A program made the position numbers and the translations under genes. Shown piece by piece: positions 7,515-17,217 of a DNA stretch of 64,000 nt (position 1 is its first letter; each line of letters opens with the position of its first letter). A model generated the notes under the pieces. It was given only the letters and a program-made list of their open reading frames with translations, was not told the DNA's origin and searched no databases. The stretch is from Mucilaginibacter yixingensis (GTDB lineage: Bacteria; Bacteroidota; Bacteroidia; Sphingobacteriales; Sphingobacteriaceae): assembly GCF_041080815.1 (NCBI RefSeq), contig NZ_CP160205.1, positions 4,836,001 to 4,900,000 of the forward strand, given 5' to 3'.

Positions 7515-9206
7515 ATGAAAACATTAGCATCCGGAGACTGGTTGGTATTCCTCCTGTATTTTATCATCGTCTCCCTGTATGGTTTTTGGGTATATCGCAG
7601 CAAGCGTAATGCCGATGCCACTTCAAAAGATTACTTCCTGGCCGAAGGATCGCTCACCTGGTGGGCAATCGGCGCTTCCCTCATCGCTTCTAACATCTCT
7701 GCCGAGCAGATGATCGGTATGAGTGGTTCAGGCTTCAAAATGGGTCTGGCCATTTCTACTTATGAGTGGATGGGCGGCTTTACCCTTATTGTGGTAGCCA
7801 TCTTCTTTATTCCCGTGTACCTGCGCAACAAGATCTTCACCATGCCGCAGTTTCTGCACGAGCGTTACAACGGCACTGTGGCCATGGTTATGGCTATCTT
7901 CTGGCTGGCGCTGTACATTGTAGTTAACCTGATGTCTATCCTTTACCTGGGTGCGTTAGCGCTGCATGGTATCTCTGGTTATGACTTGAACCTGTGTATC
8001 GGCTTCCTGGCTGTGTTTGCGGTAATTATTACCCTGGGCGGCATGAAGGTTATTGGTTATACAGACGTTATCCAGGTATTTGTACTTATCCTGGGCGGCC
8101 TGGTAGCTACTTACCTTGCACTTACCCTGCTGAGCGAAAAAGAAGGCACACACGGCCTGTTAAACGGCTTTAACATCATGCTGAAAGAGGCTCCAGAGCA
8201 CTTCCACATGATCTTCCACAAAGACAACGCCAACTACCTTGACCTGCCAGGCCTGTCAGTACTGATTGGCGGTATGTGGATTGTGAACCTGAACTACTGG
8301 GGCTGTAACCAATACATCACCCAGCGTGCTTTGGGTGCTAACATGAAAACTGCCCGTGGTGGTCTGTTGTTCGCAGCCTTCCTGAAAATGCTAATGCCGG
8401 TTATTGTGGTACTGCCAGGTATTGCTACTTACGTATTGTACCAAAAAGGCATGTTCCACACCGAAATGCTGAGCTCTAAAGGCGTGCAAGACGTAAACAA
8501 AGCTTACCCTGCCCTGCTTAACCTGCTGCCAACTTACATGAAAGGTCTGTCATTTGCAGCCTTAACTGCAGCTATCGTAGCATCACTGGCCGGTAAAGCA
8601 AACAGTATTGCTACCATCTTTACGCTTGATATTTATAAAAAAGCCATCAACCCAGAGGCTTCAGATAAAAAACTGGTTAACCTGGGTAAAATGACCGTTG
8701 TTGTAGCAATGGCACTGGGCGTAATCATGTCACTCATCATTGGCGATGCGCTGATGGGCGAGGGCAAACAAGGCTTCCAATACATTCAGGAGTATACCGG
8801 CTTCGTATCTCCGGGCATTTTGGCCATGTTCCTGCTGGGCTTCTTCTGGAAAAAAGCTACATCAAGAGCCGCACTGTTTGCCACCATTGGCGGCTTCGGC
8901 TTCTCGGTACTGTTCAAGTTCCTGCCAAACATGATGAACCTGCAGTTCCTGTCGCCATTCGGTTTCTCTAAACTGAACGGCGAAGGCGTTTACGAAATTC
9001 CATTCCTTGACCGTATGGGCTTCGTATTCATTCTGTGTGTTGCCGGTATGTGGTTGATCTCAACCCTTGAAGGCGGCAACAAAAATGCTGATGATCCACA
9101 TGGCCTGGTAGTTGATACCAGCATGTTCAAAACATCACGTGCTTTCACAGCCGGCGCTTTAATTGTTGGCCTGATTCTGGTAGCGCTGTACAGCATCTTC
9201 TGGTAA
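7515..9206 (+). CDS. Sodium:solute symporter (SGLT-type, SSS family)
   Basis: Inner-membrane sodium/solute symporter, 563 aa, resembling the vSGLT sugar branch. About 14 hydrophobic helices. Landmarks: start of TM1 DWLVFLLYFIIVSLYG, the SSS motif around ASLIASNISAEQMIGMSG, and WGCNQYITQRALGA after TM6, which is typical of the sugar members. Probable substrate is a monosaccharide. It is monocistronic: palindromes lie upstream and a strong intrinsic terminator follows 27 nt after the stop. Substrate not determined. Confidence 0.9.
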   Translation: MKTLASGDWLVFLLYFIIVSLYGFWVYRSKRNADATSKDYFLAEGSLTWWAIGASLIASNISAEQMIGMSGSGFKMGLAISTYEWMGGFTLIVVAIFFIPVYLRNKIFTMPQFLHERYNGTVAMVMAIFWLALYIVVNLMSILYLGALALHGISGYDLNLCIGFLAVFAVIITLGGMKVIGYTDVIQVFVLILGGLVATYLALTLLSEKEGTHGLLNGFNIMLKEAPEHFHMIFHKDNANYLDLPGLSVLIGGMWIVNLNYWGCNQYITQRALGANMKTARGGLLFAAFLKMLMPVIVVLPGIATYVLYQKGMFHTEMLSSKGVQDVNKAYPALLNLLPTYMKGLSFAALTAAIVASLAGKANSIATIFTLDIYKKAINPEASDKKLVNLGKMTVVVAMALGVIMSLIIGDALMGEGKQGFQYIQEYTGFVSPGILAMFLLGFFWKKATSRAALFATIGGFGFSVLFKFLPNMMNLQFLSPFGFSKLNGEGVYEIPFLDRMGFVFILCVAGMWLISTLEGGNKNADDPHGLVVDTSMFKTSRAFTAGALIVGLILVALYSIFW

Positions 9207-9233
9207 GAAACCAAATTACAAACCAAATAGTGG

Positions 9234-9266
9234 GCCCCGCTTCATCTCATGAGCGGGGCTTTTTTT
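9234..9266 (+). terminator. Intrinsic terminator after the symporter
   Basis: Stem GCCCCGC (9234-9240) / GCGGGGC (9253-9259) followed by seven T (9260-9266). Confidence 0.9.
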
Positions 9267-9320
9267 GTGTTTGAACCAGAATTTGGAAGATTTTTAGGAT
9301 TGACAGGATTCTAATTTTAA

Positions 9321-9465
9321 GTCATCCCGAACTTGTTTCGATGGAGCTACCCATGACAAGTAAAAAAGGATGTCATGCTGAGCCCCGTCGAAGCATGGTG
9401 GGCGGGCCTTTCCGCGCGAGTCTTCCCTTCGATAAACTCAGGACAAGCTACAGCTCAGACTGACA
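9321..9465. repeat. GTCATGCTGAGC..TCGAAGCA palindromic repeat
   Basis: Imperfect inverted repeat with the words TGTCATGCTGAGC and TTCGATAAACTCAGG. The same family occurs at 49391-49481, and half-copies at 41202-41242. Confidence 0.65.
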
Positions 9466-9559
9466 GCCCTCTCGTTTATCATTGCACTTTCATAGTCCCG
9501 CCACCGGGATTCTATTAATCAACATGACAGCCCCTCGCTATAGGCAAACGCCGCAACGC

Positions 9560-9585
9560 AAAAAGAGCCACAAACATGTGGCTCT
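9560..9585 (-). terminator. Intrinsic terminator of the S9 peptidase gene
   Basis: On the minus strand the stem AGAGCCAC / GTGGCTCT is followed by five T, 25 nt past the stop of the 9610-11994 gene. Confidence 0.75.
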
Positions 9586-9609
9586 ACGGTTAAATGTTTT
9601 AACAACCGG

Positions 9610-11994
9610 TTACTGCTTCAACAACGTTTCGTTAAACAGCGTGTAAATACGCTTATACTCATCCAACCAGCTGCTGGCTTCAACAAATGTGTGATCTTCT
9701 ACCGGGTATGGGGCCAACTGCCAGTTGTCTTTATGCAGCTCGATGAGCTTTTGGGTGAGGCGAACAATATCCTGAAAATTTACATTCAGATCTACCATGC
9801 CGTGGCACATCAACAGGCGGCCTTTTAAACCATCAGCAAAATTAATGGGCGAGCTTTGTTGATAAGCCTTCGGGTCATCATAAGGTTGGTTCAGGATATT
9901 GGAGGTATAACCGTGGTTATAATGCGCCCAATCTGTCACCGAGCGTAGGGCGGCACCAGCGGCGAAGGTACCGGGCGAAGTAAACATGGCCATCAGCGTC
10001 ATAAACCCACCGTATGAGCCGCCGTAGATGCCCACGTTCTTGGGGTTAACTCCGTATTTCTCTGTCAGCAGTTTCACTGCGTCCAGATGATCGGTTAGAT
10101 CTTTACCGCCCATGTGGCGATAGATGCCCGTGCGAATATCCCGGCCATAACCAGCGCTGCCTGTATAATCAATCTCCAATACCGTGTAGCCCTCATCTGC
10201 CAGCAGGTTATTAAATAGATACTCGTGCGTATAAGCGGTGCTCCATTTATACATCACATCCTGCAGGTAACCTGCGCCATGCACAAACACTATGGCAGGG
10301 TGCGATGGCGCCGGATTCTTAGGCAGATAAACACGACCGTAAATCTCTGTTCCGTAACGGTTTTTGAAAGTAAAAACTTCTGGTGCGCGCCAATCATGCG
10401 ATTTAAATTCATCGCTCACCGAGTTGGTTACCTGTACTGCCTTAGCGCCCGGCTTGTTGGGTTGCAGATACAGCTCATAAGGTTTGCTGATATAGGAATA
10501 GCGAATGGCCAGCCATTTTTCATCTGGCGACAACGCTATTTCATTGCCACCTTTCATCGACGTTAATTTAACGGGTACGCCACCTGTTACCGGTACCCGG
10601 TAAAAATCAGACACTCCCGGATGATCCATATTGGCAGTAAAGTAAAACGTTTGTTTATTTTGAGATAGTTGTAACGTTTGCACTTCCCATTTACCGCTGG
10701 TGATTTGCTTTTTCTCGGCAGTATTTACATCCACCACGTAAACGTGCGAGTAACCACTGACCTCACTCTGAAAGTAAAAGTGGCGCCGATCAATCCACCC
10801 CACGTTGCCCGCATCACTATCTGAGATACCGGGACCGGCAACCCAGGCATCGTCATGCTGCCGGTCGAGCACGTTCAGCACTCCGGTTGCCGGATTAAGT
10901 TTTGCAATCCAGCGATCTTTATTGTCTTGTGCCGAAATAATTACTACGGCCGTTTTGCTGTCATCACTCCACAAAAGAGCGTCTACCGTTACCGCACGGT
11001 CTGCATTAAGCGCCTTTAATGCCTGCTGGCGCTCCGGATAGTCTTGCATATAAGCAGGAATATCTTTTATTCCTGGCAAGTTTGCCGTATTGATTTTATA
11101 AGCGGTATCACGTTCCGTGTCATATACAAAGGTCATAGACGTAGCCAGCGGAGTGCCTACCTTGGTACGGTTAAGTATATCTTCGGTATATCCAGATGCG
11201 GTAACGTAATTAGGCACTACCGCCTTCTTTACATTCTTTGCGGTCAGGGTTATGTTATAGCTTACATAATGGAGGTTAGGGCTAGCCTGAAGATTATTCA
11301 GTGTTTTCCCTTGTGCTATGCTAATCTTTTTTCTTGGTTCCGGCGTTATTTCGCTCCGGTCGGCAGCATCTTGTTTCTCGGTTTGCGCCCGCTTTTTTAT
11401 AACATCAAATAATTCTGTTTGCTCATTACGCAGCCATTGATCTTGGGGCGTTCCGGTTAACGCCCCCCCTTTGTTATCGGGGGTTTCTGCCGCGTGTACA
11501 AAGTTTGTAAGCTGCACCGTTATACCTCCGTTAATGCTCATGGCGTAAAGGTTATCGCCTCGCTTAAATATTACCCGGGCACCATCGTCGCTAAAAACCG
11601 GATTGTTTTCGGGTTCTGTTGTAGCTGTTAATTGTAATTGCTTGCCGGCTTTACCATCGTACATAAAAATGTCGCCGTTCTTTTCAAAAACTTTTTGGAT
11701 GTGCTTCATGTCCCAACTGCCTTCACTGGGTATCATGGCCTTTCGTTCGTCTATGCTGGCCTTCTGCGGTTTCAAACTGCCAGGAGTAACGCTATATAAT
11801 GCCGGGCGACCGGTATTTTCCGGGTCCCAATTAAAGTAGATCTTTCTGCTATCATCGCTCCATTGCACGTTTGCTGGCGAGGTGCCGATCCATTTGGGAT
11901 CGCGCATAATACCTTCGAGGGTGAGTTTATCCGGCTTTTGGGCAAAGCATTGCATACCCGCAGCCAGCAATAGCAGCGTAAAGAGTTTTTTCAT
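9610..11994 (-). CDS. Secreted S9 family peptidase (DPP IV-like)
   Basis: Serine peptidase of the prolyl oligopeptidase clan, 794 aa. A signal peptide (residues 1-18, ending MQCFAQ) implies export to the periplasm. The N-terminal two-thirds form a beta-propeller (WSDDSRKIYFNW and FSDDGARVIFKR blades). The C-terminal alpha/beta-hydrolase carries the triad: Ser ~660 in GGSYGGF, Asp ~735 in GMVDLNVN, His ~768 in VEDHTF. The family releases dipeptides, often after proline. Single gene with its own terminator. Confidence 0.9.
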   Translation of the reverse strand: MKKLFTLLLLAAGMQCFAQKPDKLTLEGIMRDPKWIGTSPANVQWSDDSRKIYFNWDPENTGRPALYSVTPGSLKPQKASIDERKAMIPSEGSWDMKHIQKVFEKNGDIFMYDGKAGKQLQLTATTEPENNPVFSDDGARVIFKRGDNLYAMSINGGITVQLTNFVHAAETPDNKGGALTGTPQDQWLRNEQTELFDVIKKRAQTEKQDAADRSEITPEPRKKISIAQGKTLNNLQASPNLHYVSYNITLTAKNVKKAVVPNYVTASGYTEDILNRTKVGTPLATSMTFVYDTERDTAYKINTANLPGIKDIPAYMQDYPERQQALKALNADRAVTVDALLWSDDSKTAVVIISAQDNKDRWIAKLNPATGVLNVLDRQHDDAWVAGPGISDSDAGNVGWIDRRHFYFQSEVSGYSHVYVVDVNTAEKKQITSGKWEVQTLQLSQNKQTFYFTANMDHPGVSDFYRVPVTGGVPVKLTSMKGGNEIALSPDEKWLAIRYSYISKPYELYLQPNKPGAKAVQVTNSVSDEFKSHDWRAPEVFTFKNRYGTEIYGRVYLPKNPAPSHPAIVFVHGAGYLQDVMYKWSTAYTHEYLFNNLLADEGYTVLEIDYTGSAGYGRDIRTGIYRHMGGKDLTDHLDAVKLLTEKYGVNPKNVGIYGGSYGGFMTLMAMFTSPGTFAAGAALRSVTDWAHYNHGYTSNILNQPYDDPKAYQQSSPINFADGLKGRLLMCHGMVDLNVNFQDIVRLTQKLIELHKDNWQLAPYPVEDHTFVEASSWLDEYKRIYTLFNETLLKQ

Positions 11995-12095
11995 CAGTTA
12001 ATCCTTTGTTTGAGTAGAAATACCATCTGCAATATAGTATTTTGCAGTATCATCCCGATTTTAATACAACGGATTTATCAACCATCAAGCAAAAA

Positions 12096-12662
12096 ATGAT
12101 TCTTCAAGGCAATGGCTTTACACTCAGAAACTGGCGTTTAACAGATGCCGGATCTATGCAGCGCAATGCAGATAATCCGATGGTTGCGCGCTATGTGTCA
12201 GACCGCTTTCCATCGCCCTACACCATGGCCGATGCGGAAACCTGGGTGCAGCGCTGGCAAGGGCAAGACCCTGTAATCAATTTTGCTATTGCTACGGATG
12301 ATGAAGTGATTGGTGGTATTGGATTGGAGTTTCGTGCCCATATCTACCGCAAAACTCCGCTATTGGGCTACTGGCTGGCCGAACATTATTGGGGGCGAGG
12401 CATAATGCCACAAGCCGTAAAACTGATAGTGAATTACGCATTTAGCCAGCTGGATGTAATTGCTATACAGGCCAACACCTTCGGCGGCAACGTCGCTTCC
12501 ATGCGGGTGCTGGAAAAAGCCGGCTTTGAGCGGCAGGGGATCATCAAACAATCGGTCATAAAAAATGGCGAAATTATGGATGAACATATTTTCGCCATAA
12601 CCTCACCCCAACCCCTCTCCAAAGGAGAGGGGCCACAGGGCAAGTTGTTTTATTGCTCATGA
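12096..12662 (+). CDS. GNAT family N-acetyltransferase with repeat-derived C-terminal tail
   Basis: RimJ/RimL-like GNAT enzyme, 188 aa from ATG 12096. Features: LRNWRLTDAGSMQRNADN at the start, beta strand GGIGLEF, acetyl-CoA loop YWGRGIMPQAV, and NTFGGNVASMRVLEKAGFERQG, the usual late motif. A TTG at 12042 would extend it, but that codon lies in a likely -7 box (TATTTTG), so ATG 12096 is preferred. The last ~19 residues (SPQPLSKGEGPQGKLF) translate a CCCCTCTCC hairpin repeat, so the original stop has been replaced. Substrate unknown. Confidence 0.85.
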   Translation: MILQGNGFTLRNWRLTDAGSMQRNADNPMVARYVSDRFPSPYTMADAETWVQRWQGQDPVINFAIATDDEVIGGIGLEFRAHIYRKTPLLGYWLAEHYWGRGIMPQAVKLIVNYAFSQLDVIAIQANTFGGNVASMRVLEKAGFERQGIIKQSVIKNGEIMDEHIFAITSPQPLSKGEGPQGKLFYCS

Positions 12663-12702
12663 ATATCAAAGCCCTCTCCTTCGGGGAGGGTTTGGGAGGG
12701 GT
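12602..12702. repeat. C-rich hairpin repeats between GNAT and gapN
   Basis: Two hairpin units, about 12602-12645 (CCCCTCTCCAAAGGAGAGGG) and 12669-12702 (CCCTCTCCTTCGGGGAGGGT). They form the C-terminus of the GNAT gene on one strand and abut the stop codon of gapN (TAG at 12703-12705) on the other. Confidence 0.8.
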
Positions 12703-14325
12703 CTACAGAATAAACCTTGTGCTCAGGAATGAAGACTCTGCTTCGTTCACAATCTCGTTGAGCAGCGCTTTGTTGGTATCGTTCATTTTGGTGGTTACCA
12801 AAGAGCGGATAGAGAACGCACGCAGGGCATCGGCTACAGACAGGGTACCTTCGGCGCTGTCTTTACGGCCGGTGAACGGAAACACGTCCGGACCACGCTG
12901 ACACTGTGCGTTGATGTTAACACGGCTCACCAGGTTTACAAAAGGATCAATCAGCGATGCAATCTCATGCGGATCGTTACTGAAGATACTTACCTGCATA
13001 CCGTGCGGAGAATCAATCTGGTAAGTAATAGGCTCCTCGATAGACTCAAACGGAATAACCGGGATAACCGGACCAAACTGTTCCTCGCGGTACAGTTTCA
13101 TCTTCTCGTTAACCGGGTAAACTACCGCAGGGAATACAAACGACTCGGCATTTGCACCGCCGTTCTCGTTAATTACGGTTGCGCCATGAGCTTTAGCATC
13201 TTCAATGCACTCGGCCAGGTAAGCTGGTTTGCCAGGTTCGGTAACCGGGGTAAGGTTAACACCTTTGGTCCACGGCAGGCCCGGAGTCATTTTTGCAATA
13301 GCTTCGCCTAACAGTTTGTTGAACTCATCAGCCACATCTTTGTGAACAAAAATGATCTTGATGGCGGTACAACGCTGTCCGTTAAATGAAAGCGCACCCA
13401 GCATACACTCGCTAACAGCCAACTTCAGGTCGGCGTTTTTGGTGATGATGGCAGCGTTCTTTGCATCTAAGCTTAACACGGCACGCAGGCGGTTAATTTT
13501 CGGGTGGCTTTTCTTCAAATCATTAGCAACCTTGCTCGATCCGATAAAGGCCAGCACGTCAATCTTACCGGTTTTCATCAAACCAGGCGTAACGTTTGCA
13601 CCACGACCGTAAACGGTATTTACCACACCTTTAGGGAATGATTCCTGGAAGGCTTTTAACAGCGGGTAGTGCAATAAAGTACCATGTTTAGGTGGTTTGA
13701 AGAGCAGGGTGTTGCCCATCAGGATAGCAGGGATCAGGGTAGTGAAGGTCTCATTCAACGGGTAGTTGAACGGGCCCATACACAACACCACACCCAGCGG
13801 CGAGCGGCGGATCTGCGCTACCACACCTTCGGCAATTTCAAAACGAGACGACTGACGGTCGATGTCTTTCAGCGCATCGATAGTAGCGGTGATATATTCT
13901 ACAGTACGGTCAAACTCCTTGGTAGAGTCTGCCAGCGACTTGCCAATCTCCCACATAATCAGGTTGATCACCAGGTCGCGTTGTTCGCTCATTTTGTAAA
14001 CAAAGCGCTCCATGCATTTAATACGGTCGGCAATGCTCATGGTTGGCCATTCGCCACGGCCATGGTCATACGCCTGCAAGGCAGCTTCCAGGGCTTCGTT
14101 AGCCTCTTGTTCGGTACCGATGGGGTAAGTACCAATCAGCTTGCGCTTTAACCCTTCGGCTGTAGGGATCAGTACCGGCGAGTACACTTCAGTTATCGGG
14201 CCGTCCCATTTTTTCATCTCTCCGTTGCATAAATACTCACGCTGATGAAGTTCCTCAATCCGATAAGCTTCGGGTATCTGGCCTTCGTCAACAAACAGAG
14301 ATCTGAGTTGGTCTTGAAAACTCAT
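12703..14325 (-). CDS. gapN: NADP-dependent glyceraldehyde-3-phosphate dehydrogenase (ALDH family)
   Basis: Aldehyde dehydrogenase superfamily, 540 aa, best matching the non-phosphorylating GAPDH type that oxidises glyceraldehyde 3-phosphate to 3-phosphoglycerate with NADP. Visible: Rossmann segment CMGPFNYPLNETFTTLIPAI, LLFKPPKHGTLLHYPL, FIGSSKVANDLKK, catalytic Cys in LSFNGQRCTAIK, and REEQFGPVIPVIPF. The N-terminal extension (~1-75) fits GapN-like members. ALDHs are hard to sub-type by eye, so substrate confidence is moderate. Monocistronic and convergent with the GNAT gene. Confidence 0.8.
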   Translation of the reverse strand: MSFQDQLRSLFVDEGQIPEAYRIEELHQREYLCNGEMKKWDGPITEVYSPVLIPTAEGLKRKLIGTYPIGTEQEANEALEAALQAYDHGRGEWPTMSIADRIKCMERFVYKMSEQRDLVINLIMWEIGKSLADSTKEFDRTVEYITATIDALKDIDRQSSRFEIAEGVVAQIRRSPLGVVLCMGPFNYPLNETFTTLIPAILMGNTLLFKPPKHGTLLHYPLLKAFQESFPKGVVNTVYGRGANVTPGLMKTGKIDVLAFIGSSKVANDLKKSHPKINRLRAVLSLDAKNAAIITKNADLKLAVSECMLGALSFNGQRCTAIKIIFVHKDVADEFNKLLGEAIAKMTPGLPWTKGVNLTPVTEPGKPAYLAECIEDAKAHGATVINENGGANAESFVFPAVVYPVNEKMKLYREEQFGPVIPVIPFESIEEPITYQIDSPHGMQVSIFSNDPHEIASLIDPFVNLVSRVNINAQCQRGPDVFPFTGRKDSAEGTLSVADALRAFSIRSLVTTKMNDTNKALLNEIVNEAESSFLSTRFIL

Positions 14326-14543
14326 AAATTTTGTTGTTTTAATTTGATCTGTGTGTTGCTCTTAGTGTAAAAAGCAAACGACAAAGAACGTAATTTTTGA
14401 AACAACAAAAAGTACTTCGATTAACATTTTCAATTATTTAATATGAATTTCATAATGGCCATTTAAACCTTGCTGAAAATATTCAGTCCAAAACACAATT
14501 AAAGTGTTAAAAAAAGGTTCTACCCCTAAAAAATCTCCAAGTC

Positions 14544-15311
14544 ATGAAAACTTTGTATAAAAGCATCTCCGGTATGGCGCTTGCCGGACTGCTGCTGCTC
14601 TCCTTTTCACAAGCCGACGCACAGCGCGTGCGCGGCGGTTTCAGAGGTGGTGTACGTTTGGGCTTTGGCGGCCCGCGTTTTGGCTTAGGCTTTAGCTACC
14701 GCCCCATTTACCCGCGTGTAGGTTTTTATATTAATACCCTGCCGTATGGTTATTATCCGTTTTATTATGGGCCCGATATGTATTATTACTGGGGCGGCAC
14801 ATTCTATCGTCAAACTGATAATGGCTACCAGGTAGCTGCGCCACCAATCGGCGCCATTATACCTAAAATACCATCCAACGCACACCCTATAACTATAGAC
14901 GGCGTGCAGTATTACGAGCTGAATGGTGTTTATTATAAAGAAACGGTAGATGAGAAAGGCAAAAAGGCCTACATCGTATCGGGCAAAGATGGTGTATTGA
15001 ACACCGATGGCGCAAACGGCCAGCCGCAGGACGAAATACAAGCCCCACAAGTAGGTGATATTGTTACCGATCTGCCCGACGGCTGCCACAAAGTAACCCT
15101 GAACGGCAAAAAGTATTGGGTATCGCCAGACGATATTTATTATGAAGAGTTTACCGATGCCAACAACCAGATCAGCTACCGCATAGCCAGCATTCCAGAG
15201 GCCGACGATCAAAATGCTCCGGCACCTGCACCAGCCCCGGCTCCGCCTCAAAAACCAAGCGGCAACAACCCTGGCAAGGCACAGGCCGATCCGGTTTATA
15301 ATAATATGTAA
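14544..15311 (+). CDS. Secreted DUF6515-like protein
   Basis: 255 aa, function unknown. Signal peptide (residues 1-26, ending SQADAQ), then a Gly/Arg/Phe-rich stretch (~27-55), a Tyr-rich segment (YPFYYGPDMYYYWGGTFYRQ), and two similar ~45-residue units centred on DGVQYYELNGVYYKETVDEKG and LNGKKYWVSPDDIYYEEFTD, consistent with a duplicated small beta domain. An Ala/Pro tail closes it. It looks like the DUF6515 proteins common in Bacteroidota (from memory). A terminator follows. Probably periplasmic or surface-associated. Confidence 0.75.
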   Translation: MKTLYKSISGMALAGLLLLSFSQADAQRVRGGFRGGVRLGFGGPRFGLGFSYRPIYPRVGFYINTLPYGYYPFYYGPDMYYYWGGTFYRQTDNGYQVAAPPIGAIIPKIPSNAHPITIDGVQYYELNGVYYKETVDEKGKKAYIVSGKDGVLNTDGANGQPQDEIQAPQVGDIVTDLPDGCHKVTLNGKKYWVSPDDIYYEEFTDANNQISYRIASIPEADDQNAPAPAPAPAPPQKPSGNNPGKAQADPVYNNM

Positions 15312-15341
15312 TTACTTAATTTAATCATTTATATAGCAGTG

Positions 15342-15368
15342 AGGCGTACCAAAAGGTGCGCCTTTTTT
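15342..15368 (+). terminator. Intrinsic terminator after the DUF6515-like gene
   Basis: Stem AGGCGTACC / GGTGCGCCT (one G-T pair) with an AAAA loop, followed by a run of T to 15368. Confidence 0.85.
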
Positions 15369-15500
15369 GTTGCGCAGAAAAACATGTCAATATTTCATAA
15401 GATTTTAACAAAATCTGAGTAAAAATTTCCGGTAATCTTTTGCTTAATTTGACGCTGTTAACCAAAGCCTGCTAAAGGCCTGATTTTAAATACATCTGTC

Positions 15501-16265
15501 ATGTTCAATTTAAGCGGAAAAGTAGCCGTTGTTACAGGCGGCGGCAGCGGCATCGGTCGCGCTACAGCCAAACTGTTTGCCAAACAAGGCGCCAAATGCC
15601 ACATTTTAGACCTGAGTGCCGAGCAAGGCGCACATGTAGTAGGCGAAATTGCTGCCGAAGGCGGCGTTGCCATCTCACATGCTGTCGACGTAAGCAACCA
15701 GGCGGCTATTAATGAAGTAATTGCCAGCATTGGCAAAATCGATATCCTGGTAAACAATGCCGGTGTTGCCCACGTAGGTAAAGCCGATACCACCAGCGAG
15801 GAAGATTTTGACCGCGTTTTCCGCATCAACGTTAAAGGTGTTTACAACTGTTTGCATGCCATTATTCCGGTAATGTCGCAAAACGGTGGCGGGGTAATCT
15901 TGAACCTGTCATCTATCGGTGCTGTGGTAGGTATTGCAGACCGATTTGCCTATTCTATGAGCAAAGGCGCCGTGCAAGCCATGACCCTTTCTGTAGCCCG
16001 AGATTACCTGGCTGAGAACATCCGTTGTAACTGTATTTGTCCGGCGCGTGTGCATACCCCGTTTGTTGATGGCTTCATCGCTAAAAACTATCCGGGCCAG
16101 GAGAAAGAGATCTTTGAGAAACTTTCTAAATCGCAACCAATAGGCAGGATGGGTACTGTTGACGAGATAGCCACCCTCATTCTATATTTATGTGCCGATG
16201 AGTCGTCATTTATTACCGGATGCGATTACCATATTGACGGCGGATTTATTAAACTTAATAACTAA
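15501..16265 (+). CDS. SDR oxidoreductase, possible 2-keto-3-deoxy-L-fuconate dehydrogenase
   Basis: Short-chain dehydrogenase, 254 aa. NAD(P)-binding TGGGSGIGRA (~12-21), NNAG (NILVNNAGVAHVG), catalytic Ser in LNLSSIG and Tyr/Lys in YSMSKGAVQAM, C-terminal FITGCDYHIDGGF. First gene of a four-gene plus-strand set with an FAH-type hydrolase, a lactonase and a second SDR. That set matches the non-phosphorylating L-fucose route, in which one SDR oxidises 2-keto-3-deoxy-fuconate to the 2,4-diketo acid. The assignment rests on context. Confidence 0.7.
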   Translation: MFNLSGKVAVVTGGGSGIGRATAKLFAKQGAKCHILDLSAEQGAHVVGEIAAEGGVAISHAVDVSNQAAINEVIASIGKIDILVNNAGVAHVGKADTTSEEDFDRVFRINVKGVYNCLHAIIPVMSQNGGGVILNLSSIGAVVGIADRFAYSMSKGAVQAMTLSVARDYLAENIRCNCICPARVHTPFVDGFIAKNYPGQEKEIFEKLSKSQPIGRMGTVDEIATLILYLCADESSFITGCDYHIDGGFIKLNN

Positions 16266-16269
16266 TTTT

Positions 16270-16355
16270 TTGAGGTGAAAGGATAAAGGTGAAAGCTGAA
16301 AGGTAACAACCTGTTGGCTTCACTCATTCACTCCCTCTCTCATTCACTCATTATA
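16270..16355. repeat. AAAGGTGAAAGCTGAAAGG and CACTCATTCACTC repeat words
   Basis: The gap between the first SDR and the FAH gene carries two low-complexity repeat words that recur elsewhere: GAAAGCTGAAAGGT at 50191-50255, and GAGTGAATGAGTGAG (inverse orientation) at 32760-32795. Confidence 0.5.
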
Positions 16356-16359
16356 AAAT

Positions 16360-17217
16360 ATGAAACTGATACGTTACGGCCAGCCAGGCAAAGAAAAAAC
16401 AGGCGTTATTATTGACGATGTAAAGTATGACACTTCTGCCTTCGGCGAAGATTATAACGAAGCGTTTTTTGAGAACGACGGCCTGGCCCGTTTAGCTGCT
16501 TTTGTGGAAAGCAACACAGGCAAACTGGCTAAAGTTAGCGATGACGAGCGTTTGGGCAGTCCTATTGCCCGTCCGTCTAAAATTGTTTGTATTGGTTTGA
16601 ACTATGCCGATCACGCGAATGAAACCAATGCACCACTGCCATCAGAGCCGGTAATGTTTATGAAGAGTACCACCTCATTGGTTGGCCCTAATGATAACAT
16701 CATCATCCCAAAAAACTCGGTAAAAACCGATTGGGAAGTAGAATTAGCCTTTGTAATTGGTAAAAAGGCCAGCTATGTTGAAGAGGCTGAAGCTGCCGAC
16801 TATATCGCCGGTTACGTGCTGCATAATGACGTTTCTGAGCGCGAGTTCCAGCTGGAGCGTAACGGCACCTGGGATAAAGGCAAAGGTTGCGATACCTTTG
16901 CGCCAATGGGCCCATTTCTGGCTACTGCCGACGAGATTGCCGATGTTGACAACCTGAAACTGTGGTTAACCGTTAATGGTGAGCCTATGCAGAATGGTAC
17001 TACTGCCAACTTCATCTTTAAAGTGCCTTACCTGGTATCATACATCAGCCAGTTTATGACCCTGCTGCCGGGTGACGTAGTATCTACCGGTACGCCTGCA
17101 GGTGTGGGTCTGGGCTTTAAGCCGCCTGTATACCTTAAAGCGGGTGATGTGGTTGAACTGGGTATTGATGGCCTGGGCACCTCAAAACAAACCGTAAAGG
17201 CATATGCAAAAAATTGA
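16360..17217 (+). CDS. Fumarylacetoacetate hydrolase family protein (possible 2,4-diketo-3-deoxy-L-fuconate hydrolase)
   Basis: 285 aa. The FAH fold acts on C-C bonds of diketo acids using a divalent metal. N-terminal domain ~1-70, then the catalytic domain: IVCIGLNYADHANE, VMFMKSTTSLVGP, metal-binding Glu in VELAFVIG, GYVLHNDVSEREFQ, DKGKGCDTFAPMGPFL, and the closing STGTPAGVGLGF. Members beside fuconolactonase genes split 2,4-diketo-3-deoxy-L-fuconate to pyruvate and lactate; that role is inferred from neighbours. Its stop overlaps the next start by 14 bp, indicating translational coupling. Confidence 0.8.
   Translation: MKLIRYGQPGKEKTGVIIDDVKYDTSAFGEDYNEAFFENDGLARLAAFVESNTGKLAKVSDDERLGSPIARPSKIVCIGLNYADHANETNAPLPSEPVMFMKSTTSLVGPNDNIIIPKNSVKTDWEVELAFVIGKKASYVEEAEAADYIAGYVLHNDVSEREFQLERNGTWDKGKGCDTFAPMGPFLATADEIADVDNLKLWLTVNGEPMQNGTTANFIFKVPYLVSYISQFMTLLPGDVVSTGTPAGVGLGFKPPVYLKAGDVVELGIDGLGTSKQTVKAYAKN

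Larger units (their letters stand above)
9267..9604. other. Non-coding gap with GTCATGCTGAGC-type palindromes
   Basis: No ORF with coding character. Contains GTCATCCCGAAC...CATGAC (9321-9357), a longer element starting TGTCATGCTGAGCCCCGTCG (9371) and closing with CTCAGACTGACA (~9465), and the terminator of the downstream minus-strand peptidase. Confidence 0.7.

Noticed and set aside
12042..12095. TTG start upstream of the GNAT gene
   Set aside because: The TTG overlaps a TATTTTG promoter-like box and the added residues have no GNAT character; ATG 12096 preferred.
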